From: Salinicola halophilus
Lineage (GTDB): Bacteria > Pseudomonadota > Gammaproteobacteria > Pseudomonadales > Halomonadaceae
Assembly: GCF_003206155.1 (NCBI RefSeq)
Contig: NZ_PZJV01000001.1
Span: 1,445,298 to 1,509,297 of the forward strand
Reading direction: 5' to 3'
Length of the DNA stretch: 64,000 bases
Shown piece after piece: positions 1-10,704 of this stretch; positions within the stretch are counted from its first letter, which is position 1, and every line of letters begins with the position of its first letter. Both the position numbers and the translations under genes were made by a program. The notes beneath the pieces were generated by a model. It saw nothing but the letters and a program-made list of their open reading frames with translations, had not been told where the DNA came from and made no database searches.

Positions 1-1
1 C

Positions 2-1312
2 GAGATCGTTCACTCGCTGGATCAGTACATCATCGGCCAGCACGACGCCAAACGCGCCGTGGCGGTCGCCCTGCGCAACCGTTGGCGCCGCATGCGCCTC
101 GACGAGGAGCTGCGCAGTGAGATCGTGCCCAAGAACATCCTGATGATCGGCCCCACCGGCGTCGGCAAGACCGAAATCGCCCGCCGTCTGGCGAAGCTCG
201 CCGGGGCGCCGTTCCTCAAGATCGAGGCGACCAAGTTCACCGAGGTGGGCTACGTCGGTCGTGACGTCGAATCCATCGTGCGCGATCTGATGGAGATGGC
301 GATCAAGATGGTGCGCGAGCAGGCCAAGGCGGAAGTCCGCGTAAAGGCCGAAGATGCCGCCGAGGAGCGGATTCTCGACGCGCTGCTTCCTCGCCCTCGC
401 GGCAGCGAGTACGACGCCGGTCGTGACGACTCCACCACGCGTCAGACCTTCCGCAAGAAGCTTCGCGAAGGCCAGCTCGATGACAAGGAGATCGACATCG
501 AGGTGACGCCGGCGAGCCAGGGCATGGACATCATGACCCCGCCGGGCATGGAGGAGATGACCAACCAGCTCCAGAGCATGTTCGCCAACATGGGCAAGCA
601 GAAGTCCGAGAGCCGTCGCGTCACGGTCAAGGACGCCTGGAAGCTGCTGCAGGACGAGGAAGCCGCCAAGCTGGTCAATGAAGAGGAGATCAAGCAGCGC
701 GCGCTGGAGTCGGTCGAGCAGAACGGCATCGTCTTCATCGACGAGATCGACAAGGTCGCCAAGCGCGGCGAATCCGGCGGCAGCGGCGGCGGCGACGTGT
801 CCCGCGAGGGCGTGCAGCGCGATCTGTTGCCGCTGATCGAGGGCTCCACCGTCTCCACCAAGCACGGCATGGTGCGTACCGATCACATCCTGTTCGTCGC
901 TTCCGGCGCGTTCCACGTCTCCAAGCCGTCGGATCTGATTCCGGAGCTGCAGGGCCGTCTACCGATTCGCGTCGAACTCACCGCGCTTTCACCGAACGAT
1001 TTCGAGCGCATCCTGACCGAGCCGTCGGCGGCACTGACCAAGCAGTATCAGGCGCTACTGGCGACCGAGGGGCTCGACGTGCAGTTCACCGAAGAAGGGA
1101 TCTCGCGCATCGCCCAGATCGCCTGGCAGGTGAACGACGGCACCGAGAACATCGGCGCACGCCGCCTGCACACGGTGATGGAGCGTCTGCTCGAGGAGGC
1201 CTCCTACCAGGGCGGCGATTTCGAGAGCCCGCTGGTCGTCGACGCCGACTACGTCAACTCGCAGCTCGGTGAACTAGCGGTCGACGAGGATCTCTCGCGC
1301 TACATCCTGTAA
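2..1312 (+). CDS. hslU: ATP-dependent protease ATPase subunit HslU (5' truncated by window edge)
   Basis: Unfoldase of the HslVU (ClpYQ) cytoplasmic protease; the AAA+ ring feeds unfolded substrates to the HslV peptidase. Reading starts inside the gene at [13 protein letters not shown], which aligns near residue 8 of the family, so only about seven residues are missing. Walker A GPTGVGKT is at about nt 149-172 and Walker B IVFIDEID at about nt 727-752. The tail SRYIL is the typical HslU C-terminus that docks into HslV. hslV is expected just upstream, outside the window. A strong terminator follows. Identification is secure. Confidence 0.98.
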   Translation, partial: EIVHSLDQYIIGQHDAKRAVAVALRNRWRRMRLDEELRSEIVPKNILMIGPTGVGKTEIARRLAKLAGAPFLKIEATKFTEVGYVGRDVESIVRDLMEMAIKMVREQAKAEVRVKAEDAAEERILDALLPRPRGSEYDAGRDDSTTRQTFRKKLREGQLDDKEIDIEVTPASQGMDIMTPPGMEEMTNQLQSMFANMGKQKSESRRVTVKDAWKLLQDEEAAKLVNEEEIKQRALESVEQNGIVFIDEIDKVAKRGESGGSGGGDVSREGVQRDLLPLIEGSTVSTKHGMVRTDHILFVASGAFHVSKPSDLIPELQGRLPIRVELTALSPNDFERILTEPSAALTKQYQALLATEGLDVQFTEEGISRIAQIAWQVNDGTENIGARRLHTVMERLLEEASYQGGDFESPLVVDADYVNSQLGELAVDEDLSRYIL

Positions 1313-1340
1313 GCCGAAAGGTTCATCCATCGTCTCGAGT

Positions 1341-1372
1341 GAAAACAGCGGCCCCGGCCGCTGTTTTCTTTT
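1341..1372 (+). terminator. Rho-independent terminator after hslU
   Basis: Perfect 13-bp inverted repeat GAAAACAGCGGCC / GGCCGCTGTTTTC with a very short loop, followed by TTTT. It starts about 28 nt after the hslU stop and separates the hslVU operon from the next gene. The A-rich 5' arm and U-rich 3' arm make it a convincing intrinsic terminator. Confidence 0.9.
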
Positions 1373-1443
1373 GTGGCGACCCTGCATGATCGCTACTCTC
1401 GAACGTCGCCCCTTCTCCATTGGCTCGACAGCAGGAGTCCGAC

Positions 1444-1827
1444 ATGAGCGCCCCCGTCCCCAACCGCGTCCATTACCACAAGCAGCAGCGAACGCTCGAG
1501 CTCGGCTACCCCGGCGGCGAGACGTTCCAGCTGCCGATCGAGCTCTTGCGCGTCTACTCCCCCTCCGCCGAGGTTCGCGGCCACCGCCCCGGCGACGAGG
1601 TGCTGCAAACCGGCAAGCGTCACGTGGGCCTGCTCGACATCTCCCAGACCGGACGCTATGCGCTGAAGCTCCACTTCGACGACGGTCACGACACCGGCCT
1701 GTATACCTGGGAGTATCTCTACGACATGGCGTGCCACCAGGAAACCTGGTGGGCGGACTATCTGGCACGGCTCGAACGTGCCGGCGCCTCCCGCGAGCCG
1801 AGCGGCATTCAGATTCACGAGGTCTGA
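1444..1827 (+). CDS. DUF971 / gamma-butyrobetaine hydroxylase N-terminal-like domain protein
   Basis: A 127-residue soluble protein made of one DUF971-type domain, the small beta-rich fold also found at the N-terminus of gamma-butyrobetaine hydroxylases. Family hallmarks are [15 protein letters not shown], the [20 protein letters not shown] block and [10 protein letters not shown]. The ATG at 1444 is chosen because AGGAG lies about 8 nt upstream; an in-frame extension to 1420 lacks this site. The position directly after hslVU is common in Pseudomonas-like genomes. The biochemical role is not established; a part in Fe-S or metal handling has been suggested for relatives and is only inference here. 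Confidence 0.85.
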   Translation: MSAPVPNRVHYHKQQRTLELGYPGGETFQLPIELLRVYSPSAEVRGHRPGDEVLQTGKRHVGLLDISQTGRYALKLHFDDGHDTGLYTWEYLYDMACHQETWWADYLARLERAGASREPSGIQIHEV

Positions 1828-1972
1828 TCCTCGCCGGCGCTTGTGCCGGACGCGCCGTCGCCGGCCCGGCGCGCGCAGACAAGGTCACGGCCAAACGCTA
1901 CAATGCCAGCGCGATTCGCGTTCGCGAACCGATCGATCAATCCGTCGACAGCGTCACCCGGGAGAGCAGCAC

Positions 1973-2719
1973 ATGGATAAGCGCACGACCGACTTCGGCT
2001 ACGAGCAGGTCGCGGTCGAAGAAAAGGCCGCCCGCGTGGCCGATGTCTTTCACTCGGTGGCAGCTCGTTACGACGTGATGAACGATCTGATGTCGTTCGG
2101 CATTCATCGGGTCTGGAAGCAGATCACCCTCGAGCGCAGTGGCGTACGCGCCGGTCATCGCGTCCTCGATATTGCCGGCGGCACCGGCGATCTGACCCGA
2201 CAGTTCGCCAAACGCGTCGGCCCCAAGGGGCAGGTGATCCTCGCCGACATCAACGAGTCGATGCTCCGCGTGGGCCGCGACAAGCTGATCGACAACGGCG
2301 TCGGCGACAACGTGCGCTACGTCCAGGCCAACGCCGAAGCCCTGCCCTTCCCGGACAACAGTTTCAACTGCATCACCATCGCCTTCGGCCTGCGCAACGT
2401 CACCGACAAGAACGCGGCGCTTCGTTCGATGGCTCGCGTGCTCAAGCCCGGCGGGCGCCTGCTGGTGCTCGAGTTCTCCAAACCCAACAACGTCGTACTC
2501 TCCAAGGCGTATGACGAATACTCCTTCCGCGTCCTGCCGCGGGTCGGTCAGTTCGTCGCCGGCGATGCCGACAGCTATCGCTACCTGGCCGAGTCGATCC
2601 GTATGCATCCCGACCAGGAAACGCTCAAGGGCATGATGCAGGCAGCCGGTCTGGAACGGGTGGAGTACACCAACATGACCGGTGGTATCGTCGCGCTTCA
2701 TCGCGGCATCAAACTCTAG
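1973..2719 (+). CDS. ubiE: Ubiquinone/menaquinone C-methyltransferase UbiE
   Basis: SAM-dependent C-methyltransferase of ubiquinone biosynthesis (2-polyprenyl-6-methoxy-1,4-benzoquinol methylase). The 248-residue length is typical. SAM-binding motif [12 protein letters not shown] is at residues 64-74. The family segments [29 protein letters not shown] and the C-terminal [12 protein letters not shown] are present. The ATG at 1973 has GGAG about 9 nt upstream; the longer in-frame extension to 1778 overlaps the preceding gene and lacks family similarity. It is first of the ubiE-ubiJ-ubiB cluster, and ubiJ begins within a few nucleotides of its stop. Confidence 0.97.
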   Translation: MDKRTTDFGYEQVAVEEKAARVADVFHSVAARYDVMNDLMSFGIHRVWKQITLERSGVRAGHRVLDIAGGTGDLTRQFAKRVGPKGQVILADINESMLRVGRDKLIDNGVGDNVRYVQANAEALPFPDNSFNCITIAFGLRNVTDKNAALRSMARVLKPGGRLLVLEFSKPNNVVLSKAYDEYSFRVLPRVGQFVAGDADSYRYLAESIRMHPDQETLKGMMQAAGLERVEYTNMTGGIVALHRGIKL

Positions 2720-2720
2720 G

Positions 2721-3374
2721 GTGGCCGGCGTGCTGGATACCTTCGCTCTGGTCGCGCTCGAGCGCGCGTTGACCCGCCTGCTCGCACGCGATCCTGCCAC
2801 GCCGGCACGGCTCGACAAGCTCGCCGGCAAGACGCTGCGCGTCGAGATCGAGCCGACCGACATCGCGGTGCGCGTTGCCTTCCACGAGACGGGTCTCACG
2901 CTGATGCGGATTCGCGATTGGCAAGGCGAAGACGACCTTCGCGTCACGCTGACCCAGACGGCCGTAGAGCGACTCGTCGCCGGCGACTCTCTCGAGCGAC
3001 TGCTGTTCAGCGGCACGCTGCCGGTTGCCGGCGACACCGGCCTGCTTCCGGCCGTCCAGGCGCTCTTCCTGGATCTCGATCTCGACTGGGAAGGCGCGCT
3101 GGCCGGCGGTATCGGTAACGATGGCGCCCACGCCGCCACGCTTACCGTACGCAACCTGACGCGCCAGGCCCGTACGCTGGGGGATTCGTTCCAGCACGAC
3201 GTGCGTGAATACCTCTTCGAGGAGAGCCGCTGGCTGCCGGGGCAGGATCAGCTCGAGGTCGCTCGCGATCAGCTCGGCGAGCTCCGGCAGCGCCTCGATC
3301 GTGTGGAAGCCCGGGTCAACCGGCTCGCGCGCGCTAGCCGCCCGAGCGATCGAACGCAGGAGCCGCGCTCATGA
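2721..3374 (+). CDS. ubiJ: Ubiquinone biosynthesis accessory factor UbiJ (SCP2 domain)
   Basis: Lipid-binding accessory factor that supports the aerobic ubiquinone hydroxylase complex with UbiK and UbiB. About 217 residues: an N-terminal SCP2-like sterol-carrier domain, then a C-terminal helical segment ([45 protein letters not shown]) expected to form a coiled coil. A GTG at 2721, 1 nt after the ubiE stop, is preferred; a second GTG at 2730 is possible. The stop overlaps the ubiB start by 4 nt (ATGA), which implies translational coupling. Sequence is poorly conserved in this family, so the assignment rests on domain and synteny together. Confidence 0.92.
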   Translation: MAGVLDTFALVALERALTRLLARDPATPARLDKLAGKTLRVEIEPTDIAVRVAFHETGLTLMRIRDWQGEDDLRVTLTQTAVERLVAGDSLERLLFSGTLPVAGDTGLLPAVQALFLDLDLDWEGALAGGIGNDGAHAATLTVRNLTRQARTLGDSFQHDVREYLFEESRWLPGQDQLEVARDQLGELRQRLDRVEARVNRLARASRPSDRTQEPRS

Positions 3375-4993
3375 GCCTGCGCCTGTTGCGTATCGGCTGG
3401 ACGGTCGCCCGTTACCGGCTCGACAGCCTGGTACCGCTCGAACGTCTGCCGCCCGTCCTGCGCTGGCTCTGGCGCTTCTCCCCGGTCAGGCTCATTCCCA
3501 CCGGCAGCCACTCCCGCGGCGAGCGGCTTCGTATCGCGCTGGAATCCCTGGGCCCGATCTTCGTCAAGTTCGGACAGATGCTCTCGACGCGGCGCGATCT
3601 GCTACCGCCCGACATCGCCGACGAGCTCAAGCGCCTGCAGGATCAGGTGCCACCCTTCCCCAGCGATATCGCCAAGGCCACGGTGGAACGCGAGCTAGGC
3701 ATGAGCGTCGAGCAGGCGTTCGCCCATTTCGAAGCCGAGCCGCTGGCCTCGGCGTCGATCGCGCAGGTGCATGCCGCCGAGCTTCACAGCGGCGAGCAGG
3801 TCGTGGTCAAGATCATTCGTCCGGGTATCGAGCGCACCATGCGCGAGGACATCGGGCTGCTCTATACCGTCGCTCGGCTGATGCGCCGGGTACCGGAGGC
3901 GCGCCGACTGCGCCCGGTCGAGGTGGTTCAGGACTACGAAGCGACGCTTTTCGATGAGCTCGACCTCAACAAGGAGGCGGCCAACACCTCCCAGCTCAAG
4001 CGCAATTTCAAGGACTCGCCGCTGCTCTACGTGCCGAGCATCGACTGGTCCCTGACGCACCGCCAGGTGATGGCGCAGGAGCGCATCGACGGCATTCCGG
4101 TCGCCGATATCGAGGCGCTCAAGGCCCACGGCATCAACCTGAAGAAACTCGCCGAGCGCGGTGTGGAGATATTCTTCACCCAGGTGTTCCGCGACAACTT
4201 CTTCCACGCCGACATGCACCCGGGCAACATCTTCGTCTCTCGTGACAACCCGGAAGATCCGCAGTACATCGCCATCGACTGCGGTATCGTCGGCAGCCTC
4301 ACGCGAGAGGATCAGGACTATCTGGCGCGTAACCTGCTCGCCTTCTTTCATCAGGACTATTACGAAGTGGCGGTGCTGCACATCGAGTCCGGCTGGGTGG
4401 GCGAAGGGACGCGAGCCAACGAATTCGCCTCGGCGATTCGCGCCGTGTGTGAGCCCATTCTGGAAAAGCCGCTGAAGGATATCTCCTTCGGTCAGGTACT
4501 GCTGGGGCTGTTCCAGACCGCACGGCGTTTCAACATGGAAGTGCAGCCGCAGCTGGTGCTCTTGCAGAAAACGCTGCTCAACATCGAAGGCCTGGGGCGT
4601 CAGCTCTACCCCGACCTGGACCTCTGGAGCACCGCGCGTCCCTATCTCGAAACCTGGATGCGCGAGCGCGCCGGGCCGCAGGGGTTCTGGCGCTCGCTCA
4701 AGAAGCACGCCCCGGAGCTCTCTCATCAGCTGCCGGAGCTGCCCGTGCTGGCGCACCAGATGCTGGCCGGCCACAAGGATCGTCAGCGCCAGCAGCGACG
4801 TCAGACCGACGCGCTCGCCAGCCTGCAGTCGCGGGTCGAGAACGCCAGCGGCCGGGCGCGGCGCCTGCGTGTCGGTGCGGTCGTGCTGGCACTGGCGCTG
4901 GCCTGGCAGCCACTGCTGGCGTGGGCGCAGCAGCAACCCTGGCCGGTTCTCGTCGCCGCCGGCCTCGGCATACTGCTCCTTGCCTGGCGCTGA
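3371..4993 (+). CDS. ubiB: Atypical kinase/ATPase UbiB (ABC1/ADCK family)
   Basis: Membrane-associated protein-kinase-like ATPase required for ubiquinone biosynthesis. 540 residues, the usual length. The family KxGQ motif appears as KFGQ at residues 66-69 within [16 protein letters not shown]. The alanine-rich nucleotide loop [11 protein letters not shown], the [11 protein letters not shown] catalytic region and the metal-binding AIDCG replace ordinary kinase motifs. Two hydrophobic segments near residues 495-540 would anchor the C-terminus in the inner membrane. Overlap with ubiJ by ATGA indicates co-translation. Confidence 0.97.
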   Translation: MSLRLLRIGWTVARYRLDSLVPLERLPPVLRWLWRFSPVRLIPTGSHSRGERLRIALESLGPIFVKFGQMLSTRRDLLPPDIADELKRLQDQVPPFPSDIAKATVERELGMSVEQAFAHFEAEPLASASIAQVHAAELHSGEQVVVKIIRPGIERTMREDIGLLYTVARLMRRVPEARRLRPVEVVQDYEATLFDELDLNKEAANTSQLKRNFKDSPLLYVPSIDWSLTHRQVMAQERIDGIPVADIEALKAHGINLKKLAERGVEIFFTQVFRDNFFHADMHPGNIFVSRDNPEDPQYIAIDCGIVGSLTREDQDYLARNLLAFFHQDYYEVAVLHIESGWVGEGTRANEFASAIRAVCEPILEKPLKDISFGQVLLGLFQTARRFNMEVQPQLVLLQKTLLNIEGLGRQLYPDLDLWSTARPYLETWMRERAGPQGFWRSLKKHAPELSHQLPELPVLAHQMLAGHKDRQRQQRRQTDALASLQSRVENASGRARRLRVGAVVLALALAWQPLLAWAQQQPWPVLVAAGLGILLLAWR

Positions 4994-5082
4994 GTGTATG
5001 ATGGCCCGCGAGCGTCACCGCCCGATGCACTCGGCCTCTTTCAACGTTCAACGACGACCCGCGAGCTACAGGAATTTCCGTC

Positions 5083-5424
5083 ATGAGTGATACGCTCGAG
5101 CGACTGACCGACATCCTCGAATCCCGGCGCTCGGCCGACCCCGACAGCTCCTACGTTGCCGGGCTCCACCACCGCGGACTCAACAAGATTCTGGAGAAGG
5201 TGGGAGAAGAGGCGACCGAGACGCTGCTTGCCGCCAAGGACGTCAAGGCGGATGATGCCGAAAGCCGTCAGGCTCTGATCGGCGAGGTCGCCGACCTCTG
5301 GTTCCACAGCCTGGTCATGCTGTCGCATCTCGACATCGACCATCGCGAGATTCTCGACGAGCTGGCACGCCGCTTCGGTGTCTCCGGTCTCGACGAAAAA
5401 GCGTCTCGCCCACAGTCCTCTTGA
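5083..5424 (+). CDS. hisE: Phosphoribosyl-ATP pyrophosphatase HisE
   Basis: Second step of histidine biosynthesis: hydrolyses phosphoribosyl-ATP to phosphoribosyl-AMP and pyrophosphate. The 113-residue all-alpha MazG-like protein carries the metal-binding motifs [16 protein letters not shown] and [14 protein letters not shown]. In many pseudomonads hisI lies between ubiB and hisE; here the 89-nt gap holds no hisI, so PR-AMP cyclohydrolase must be encoded elsewhere. The next gene, tatA, starts 60 nt downstream. Confidence 0.96.
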   Translation: MSDTLERLTDILESRRSADPDSSYVAGLHHRGLNKILEKVGEEATETLLAAKDVKADDAESRQALIGEVADLWFHSLVMLSHLDIDHREILDELARRFGVSGLDEKASRPQSS

Positions 5425-5484
5425 ATCGACATCAACCCGTTTAAGCCAAACATCGCGTCACGACGCTAGCGCAAGGAGAACGTC

Positions 5485-5754
5485 ATGCTGGGTGGTATCA
5501 GTATTTGGCAGCTACTCATCGTCCTCGGAATCATCATCCTGATCTTCGGCACCAAGAAGCTGCGCAACGTCGGCGGCGACCTGGGTGGCGCGGTCAAGGG
5601 CTTCAAGAAGGCCATGGATGACGACGACAAGGACAAACACGACGACACCCCGCAGGGTCGAATCGATCAGTCGCGTAACGAGTCGACGGACAGCCAGTTC
5701 GACGCGCACGACGACGCCAAGTCGACGTCCGACGACAAGACCGGACGACAGTAA
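5485..5754 (+). CDS. tatA: Sec-independent protein translocase subunit TatA
   Basis: Pore-forming or membrane-weakening subunit of the twin-arginine translocase. 89 residues: a single N-terminal transmembrane helix (about residues 5-21), the [14 protein letters not shown] hinge, then an amphipathic helix [11 protein letters not shown]. The tail is strongly acidic ([10 protein letters not shown]). An AAGGAG ribosome-binding site lies about 7 nt upstream of the ATG. tatB follows after 6 nt. It would serve the Tat-type signal peptides of PhoX and the SoxB-like protein encoded downstream. Confidence 0.95.
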   Translation: MLGGISIWQLLIVLGIIILIFGTKKLRNVGGDLGGAVKGFKKAMDDDDKDKHDDTPQGRIDQSRNESTDSQFDAHDDAKSTSDDKTGRQ

Positions 5755-5760
5755 CCGGCA

Positions 5761-6287
5761 ATGTTCGATATCGGCTTTTTCGAGCTGCTGCTCATCGGCA
5801 TCGTCGGCCTGCTGATACTCGGCCCCGAGCGGCTGCCCGTGGCGGCGCGTACGGCGGGGCTCTGGATCGGCAAGATCCGGCGCAGCGTCAACAACGTGCA
5901 GCGGGAGATCACGGCTCAGCTCGAGGCCGAGGAGCTGCGCCAGAAGGTCGCCGAACAGCAGAAGAAACTCGATGACGGCGTGAATCAGGTGCGCCGCGGT
6001 GTCGAGAGCACGCTCTCCTCGCCCGCATCCGGAAGCCGACGCAGCGAAGAGACGCCGACGAGCGAAACGCCGACGAGCGAAACGCCGACGAGCGAAGCAC
6101 CGCCGCGCGAAGCACCGCCGCGCGAAGCATCGTCGACTGAAACCTTGACGCTCCAGGAGAGGGTGGAGAGAGACGCTGCCATCGACGCGGCATCCACCGG
6201 GTCGTCGATCCCTCAACCGACCAGTGGCACCGACCGTCACGCATCGGATGCCGAATCACCGACCGAGGACAAGGAACCCCGTGACCG

Positions 6288-6291
<4 letters not shown>
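5761..6291 (+). CDS. tatB: Sec-independent protein translocase subunit TatB with tandem-repeat tail
   Basis: Tat substrate-receptor partner of TatC. The N-terminus MFDIGFFELLLIGIVGLLIL and the GPERLPVAAR hinge are diagnostic of TatB. A long amphipathic helix follows to about residue 80. The variable C-terminal tail of this 176-residue protein contains five in-frame 15-nt repeats (TPTSE three times, then APPRE twice) at nt 6052-6126. The tail is normally dispensable in the family, so repeat number may vary freely. The stop overlaps the tatC start by 4 nt. Confidence 0.94.
6052..6126 (+). repeat. 15-nt tandem repeats inside tatB
   Basis: Three identical copies of ACGCCGACGAGCGAA (6052-6096) are followed by two copies of GCACCGCCGCGCGAA (6097-6126), all in frame. 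They encode TPTSE x3 and APPRE x2 in the disordered TatB tail. The period is a multiple of three, so copy-number change would alter length but not reading frame. Confidence 0.95.
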
Positions 6292-8325
<2,034 letters not shown>

Positions 8326-8365
8326 GCCCGCGGGCGTGTCCGCTCGCGAGGCAGGAGATACTTGC

Positions 8366-10600
8366 ATGACCGATTCGGACGCGCCCGACAAGCCCTCTTC
8401 CTCAAAGACCGAGCGTACCGACGCGGCGATCGACGATCGCCGCGATACCGAGATACCCGAGGAGAGCAGCCCGCCGCTTCGCGTGAACCGTACCCGCAAG
8501 GGTATTCACGCCAAGGCGCCCCCCTCGCCCCATGCGGACCCGGCCGACCCCTCGCTCTACTTCAACCGCGAACTGTCGCACCTGCAGTTCAACATCCGGG
8601 TCCTCGAGCAGGCGCTGGATGCCTCGCATCCGCTGCTCGACCGCCTGATGTTCCTGCTGATCTTCTCGTCGAACCTCGACGAGTTCTTCGAGATTCGCGT
8701 GGCGGGTCTCAAGCGACAGCTCGCTCTCGGCCACAATGACGTCGGCGTCGACGGGTTGAGCCCGGCGCGGGCGCTGGACGCCATTTCGCGTATCGCCCAC
8801 GAGCAGGTCGAGCGCCAGTACCGTGTCCTCAACGACACCCTGGTGCCGGCGCTGGAAGAGTACAGCATTCGGTTTCGTCGCCGTGCCCAGTGGACCCCGG
8901 AACAGGCGAGCTGGGTCGCCGAGTACTTCGCGACCGAGATCGCCCCGGTCATCAGCCCCATCGGTCTCGATCCGTCCCACCCCTTTCCACGGCTGGTGAA
9001 CAAGAGCCTCAACTTCATCGTCGAACTCGACGGCGTCGACGCCTTCGGCCGTGAAGGCGGCATGGCGATCCTGCCGGCGCCGCGTTCGCTGCCGCGGGTG
9101 ATCCGACTCCCCGACTGGCTCAGCGAAGAGGGCTTCACCGACTACGTCTTCCTGTCGTCGATGATCCACGCTCACGCGCACGAGGTGTTTCCGGGCATGG
9201 AGGTCGAGGGCTGCTATCAGTTCCGGCTGACCCGCAACGCCGATCTCTCGGTGGACCCGGAAGAAGTCTCCGATCTCGCCTCGGCGCTTCGCGGCGAGCT
9301 GCTAGCCCGACGTTACGGCAGCGGCGTGCGCCTGGAGGTCGCCGACAACTGTCCCGATCACCTGATCGAGTTCCTGCGACGCCAGTTCGAGCTCGGCGAA
9401 GCCGATCTCTACCGCGTCAACGGCCCGGTCAACCTGACGCGCATGATGGCGGTGCTTGGCGACGTGGATCGTCCCGAACTGCGCTACCGGCGCTTCTCGC
9501 CCGGCCTGCCGAAGTCGCTGCGCGGGGAGGTCGACCTCTTCGGCGTCATCGCCGATGGCGACGTGCTGTTGCACCATCCGTTCCAGTCCTTTGCTCCGGT
9601 CGAGGACCTGGTGCGCCAAGCGGCGAGAGACCCGGACGTCATGGCGATCAAGCAGACGCTTTATCGCACCAGCCCCGACTCCGCCCTGGTCGGCGCCCTC
9701 GTGGAGGCTGCCCGCGCCGGCAAGGAGGTCACCGTCGTCGTCGAGCTGCGTGCGCGCTTCGACGAAGCGGACAACCTGGCGCTCGCTTCTCGGCTACAGG
9801 AGGCGGGAGCGATCGTGATCTACGGCGTGATGGCGTACAAGACTCACGCCAAGCTGATCCATATCGTACGTCGCGAGGGAGGCACGCTTCGCCACTACGC
9901 CCATCTCGGCACCGGCAACTATCACGCCAAGACCGCCAAGCTCTACACCGACTACAGCCTGATGACGGCCAACGAGACGCTCTGCGAAGACGTCCATCGT
10001 GTCTTCCAGCAGCTCTCCGGCATGGGCAAGCCACGCAAGATCAACACCCTGCTGCATGCGCCCTTCACGCTGCACGACCGGCTCGTGGCGATGATCGACC
10101 GCGAAGCGAAGCTCGCCGAGGAGGGCAAGAAGGCGCGCCTGATCATCAAGTGCAACGCCATCACCGAACCCAAGCTGATTCGCGCGCTCTACCGCGCCTC
10201 TCAGGCCGGGGTGCGCTGCGACCTGATCATTCGCGGCATGTGCTGCTTGCGCCCCGGGGTACCCGGTATCTCCGAGAACATCCACGTCCGCTCGATCATC
10301 GGCCGCTTTCTCGAGCACACCCGGGTCTACTACTTCCATAACGGCGGCGCGCACGAGGTGTGGTGTTCGAGCGCCGACGCCATGGAGCGCAACATGTTCC
10401 ACCGGGTCGAGACCTGTTTCCCGCTGCTCGACAAGAAGATCGCCCAGCAGGTGCGCAAGGATCTCGATACCTACCTGCTCGACAACTGTCAGAGCTGGAT
10501 TCTCGATGCCGAGGGTCTCTACCACCTGCAGGAGAGCGGCGACGCCGAGCCGATCAGCGCGCAGGAGACCCTGCTCTACGCCTACGCCAATCAGGCCTGA
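8366..10600 (+). CDS. ppk1: Polyphosphate kinase 1
   Basis: Reversibly polymerises the gamma-phosphate of ATP into polyphosphate. 744 residues. A basic, low-complexity N-terminal extension of about 65 residues precedes the first family motif, FNRELSHLQFNIRVLEQA. The catalytic histidine region is MAYKTHAKLIHI (H494), followed by HLGTGNYHAKTAKLYTDY and the second phospholipase-D-like domain (CDLIIRGMCCLRPG). The ATG at 8366 has GCAGGAG about 9 nt upstream; longer in-frame openings run into hemB. It lies 40 nt after hemB and next to the phosphatase/T2SS island. Confidence 0.97.
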   Translation: MTDSDAPDKPSSSKTERTDAAIDDRRDTEIPEESSPPLRVNRTRKGIHAKAPPSPHADPADPSLYFNRELSHLQFNIRVLEQALDASHPLLDRLMFLLIFSSNLDEFFEIRVAGLKRQLALGHNDVGVDGLSPARALDAISRIAHEQVERQYRVLNDTLVPALEEYSIRFRRRAQWTPEQASWVAEYFATEIAPVISPIGLDPSHPFPRLVNKSLNFIVELDGVDAFGREGGMAILPAPRSLPRVIRLPDWLSEEGFTDYVFLSSMIHAHAHEVFPGMEVEGCYQFRLTRNADLSVDPEEVSDLASALRGELLARRYGSGVRLEVADNCPDHLIEFLRRQFELGEADLYRVNGPVNLTRMMAVLGDVDRPELRYRRFSPGLPKSLRGEVDLFGVIADGDVLLHHPFQSFAPVEDLVRQAARDPDVMAIKQTLYRTSPDSALVGALVEAARAGKEVTVVVELRARFDEADNLALASRLQEAGAIVIYGVMAYKTHAKLIHIVRREGGTLRHYAHLGTGNYHAKTAKLYTDYSLMTANETLCEDVHRVFQQLSGMGKPRKINTLLHAPFTLHDRLVAMIDREAKLAEEGKKARLIIKCNAITEPKLIRALYRASQAGVRCDLIIRGMCCLRPGVPGISENIHVRSIIGRFLEHTRVYYFHNGGAHEVWCSSADAMERNMFHRVETCFPLLDKKIAQQVRKDLDTYLLDNCQSWILDAEGLYHLQESGDAEPISAQETLLYAYANQA

Positions 10601-10641
10601 CGACCGCTCGAGACCGGCCCTCACGACACAGGCCCTTACGA

Positions 10642-10671
10642 CGACGGGCGCCGCTGATGCGGCGCCCGTCG
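10642..10671. terminator. Hairpin between convergent ppk1 and phoX
   Basis: Perfect 13-bp stem CGACGGGCGCCGC, loop TGAT, GCGGCGCCCGTCG, located between two convergent genes. There is no clear U-tract on either side, so efficiency as a terminator is uncertain, but the position between converging transcripts supports a bidirectional transcription-end function. Confidence 0.65.
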
Positions 10672-10704
10672 CGTGTCACGCCGGCGTGGTGCGAGGCTCG
10701 CTCC

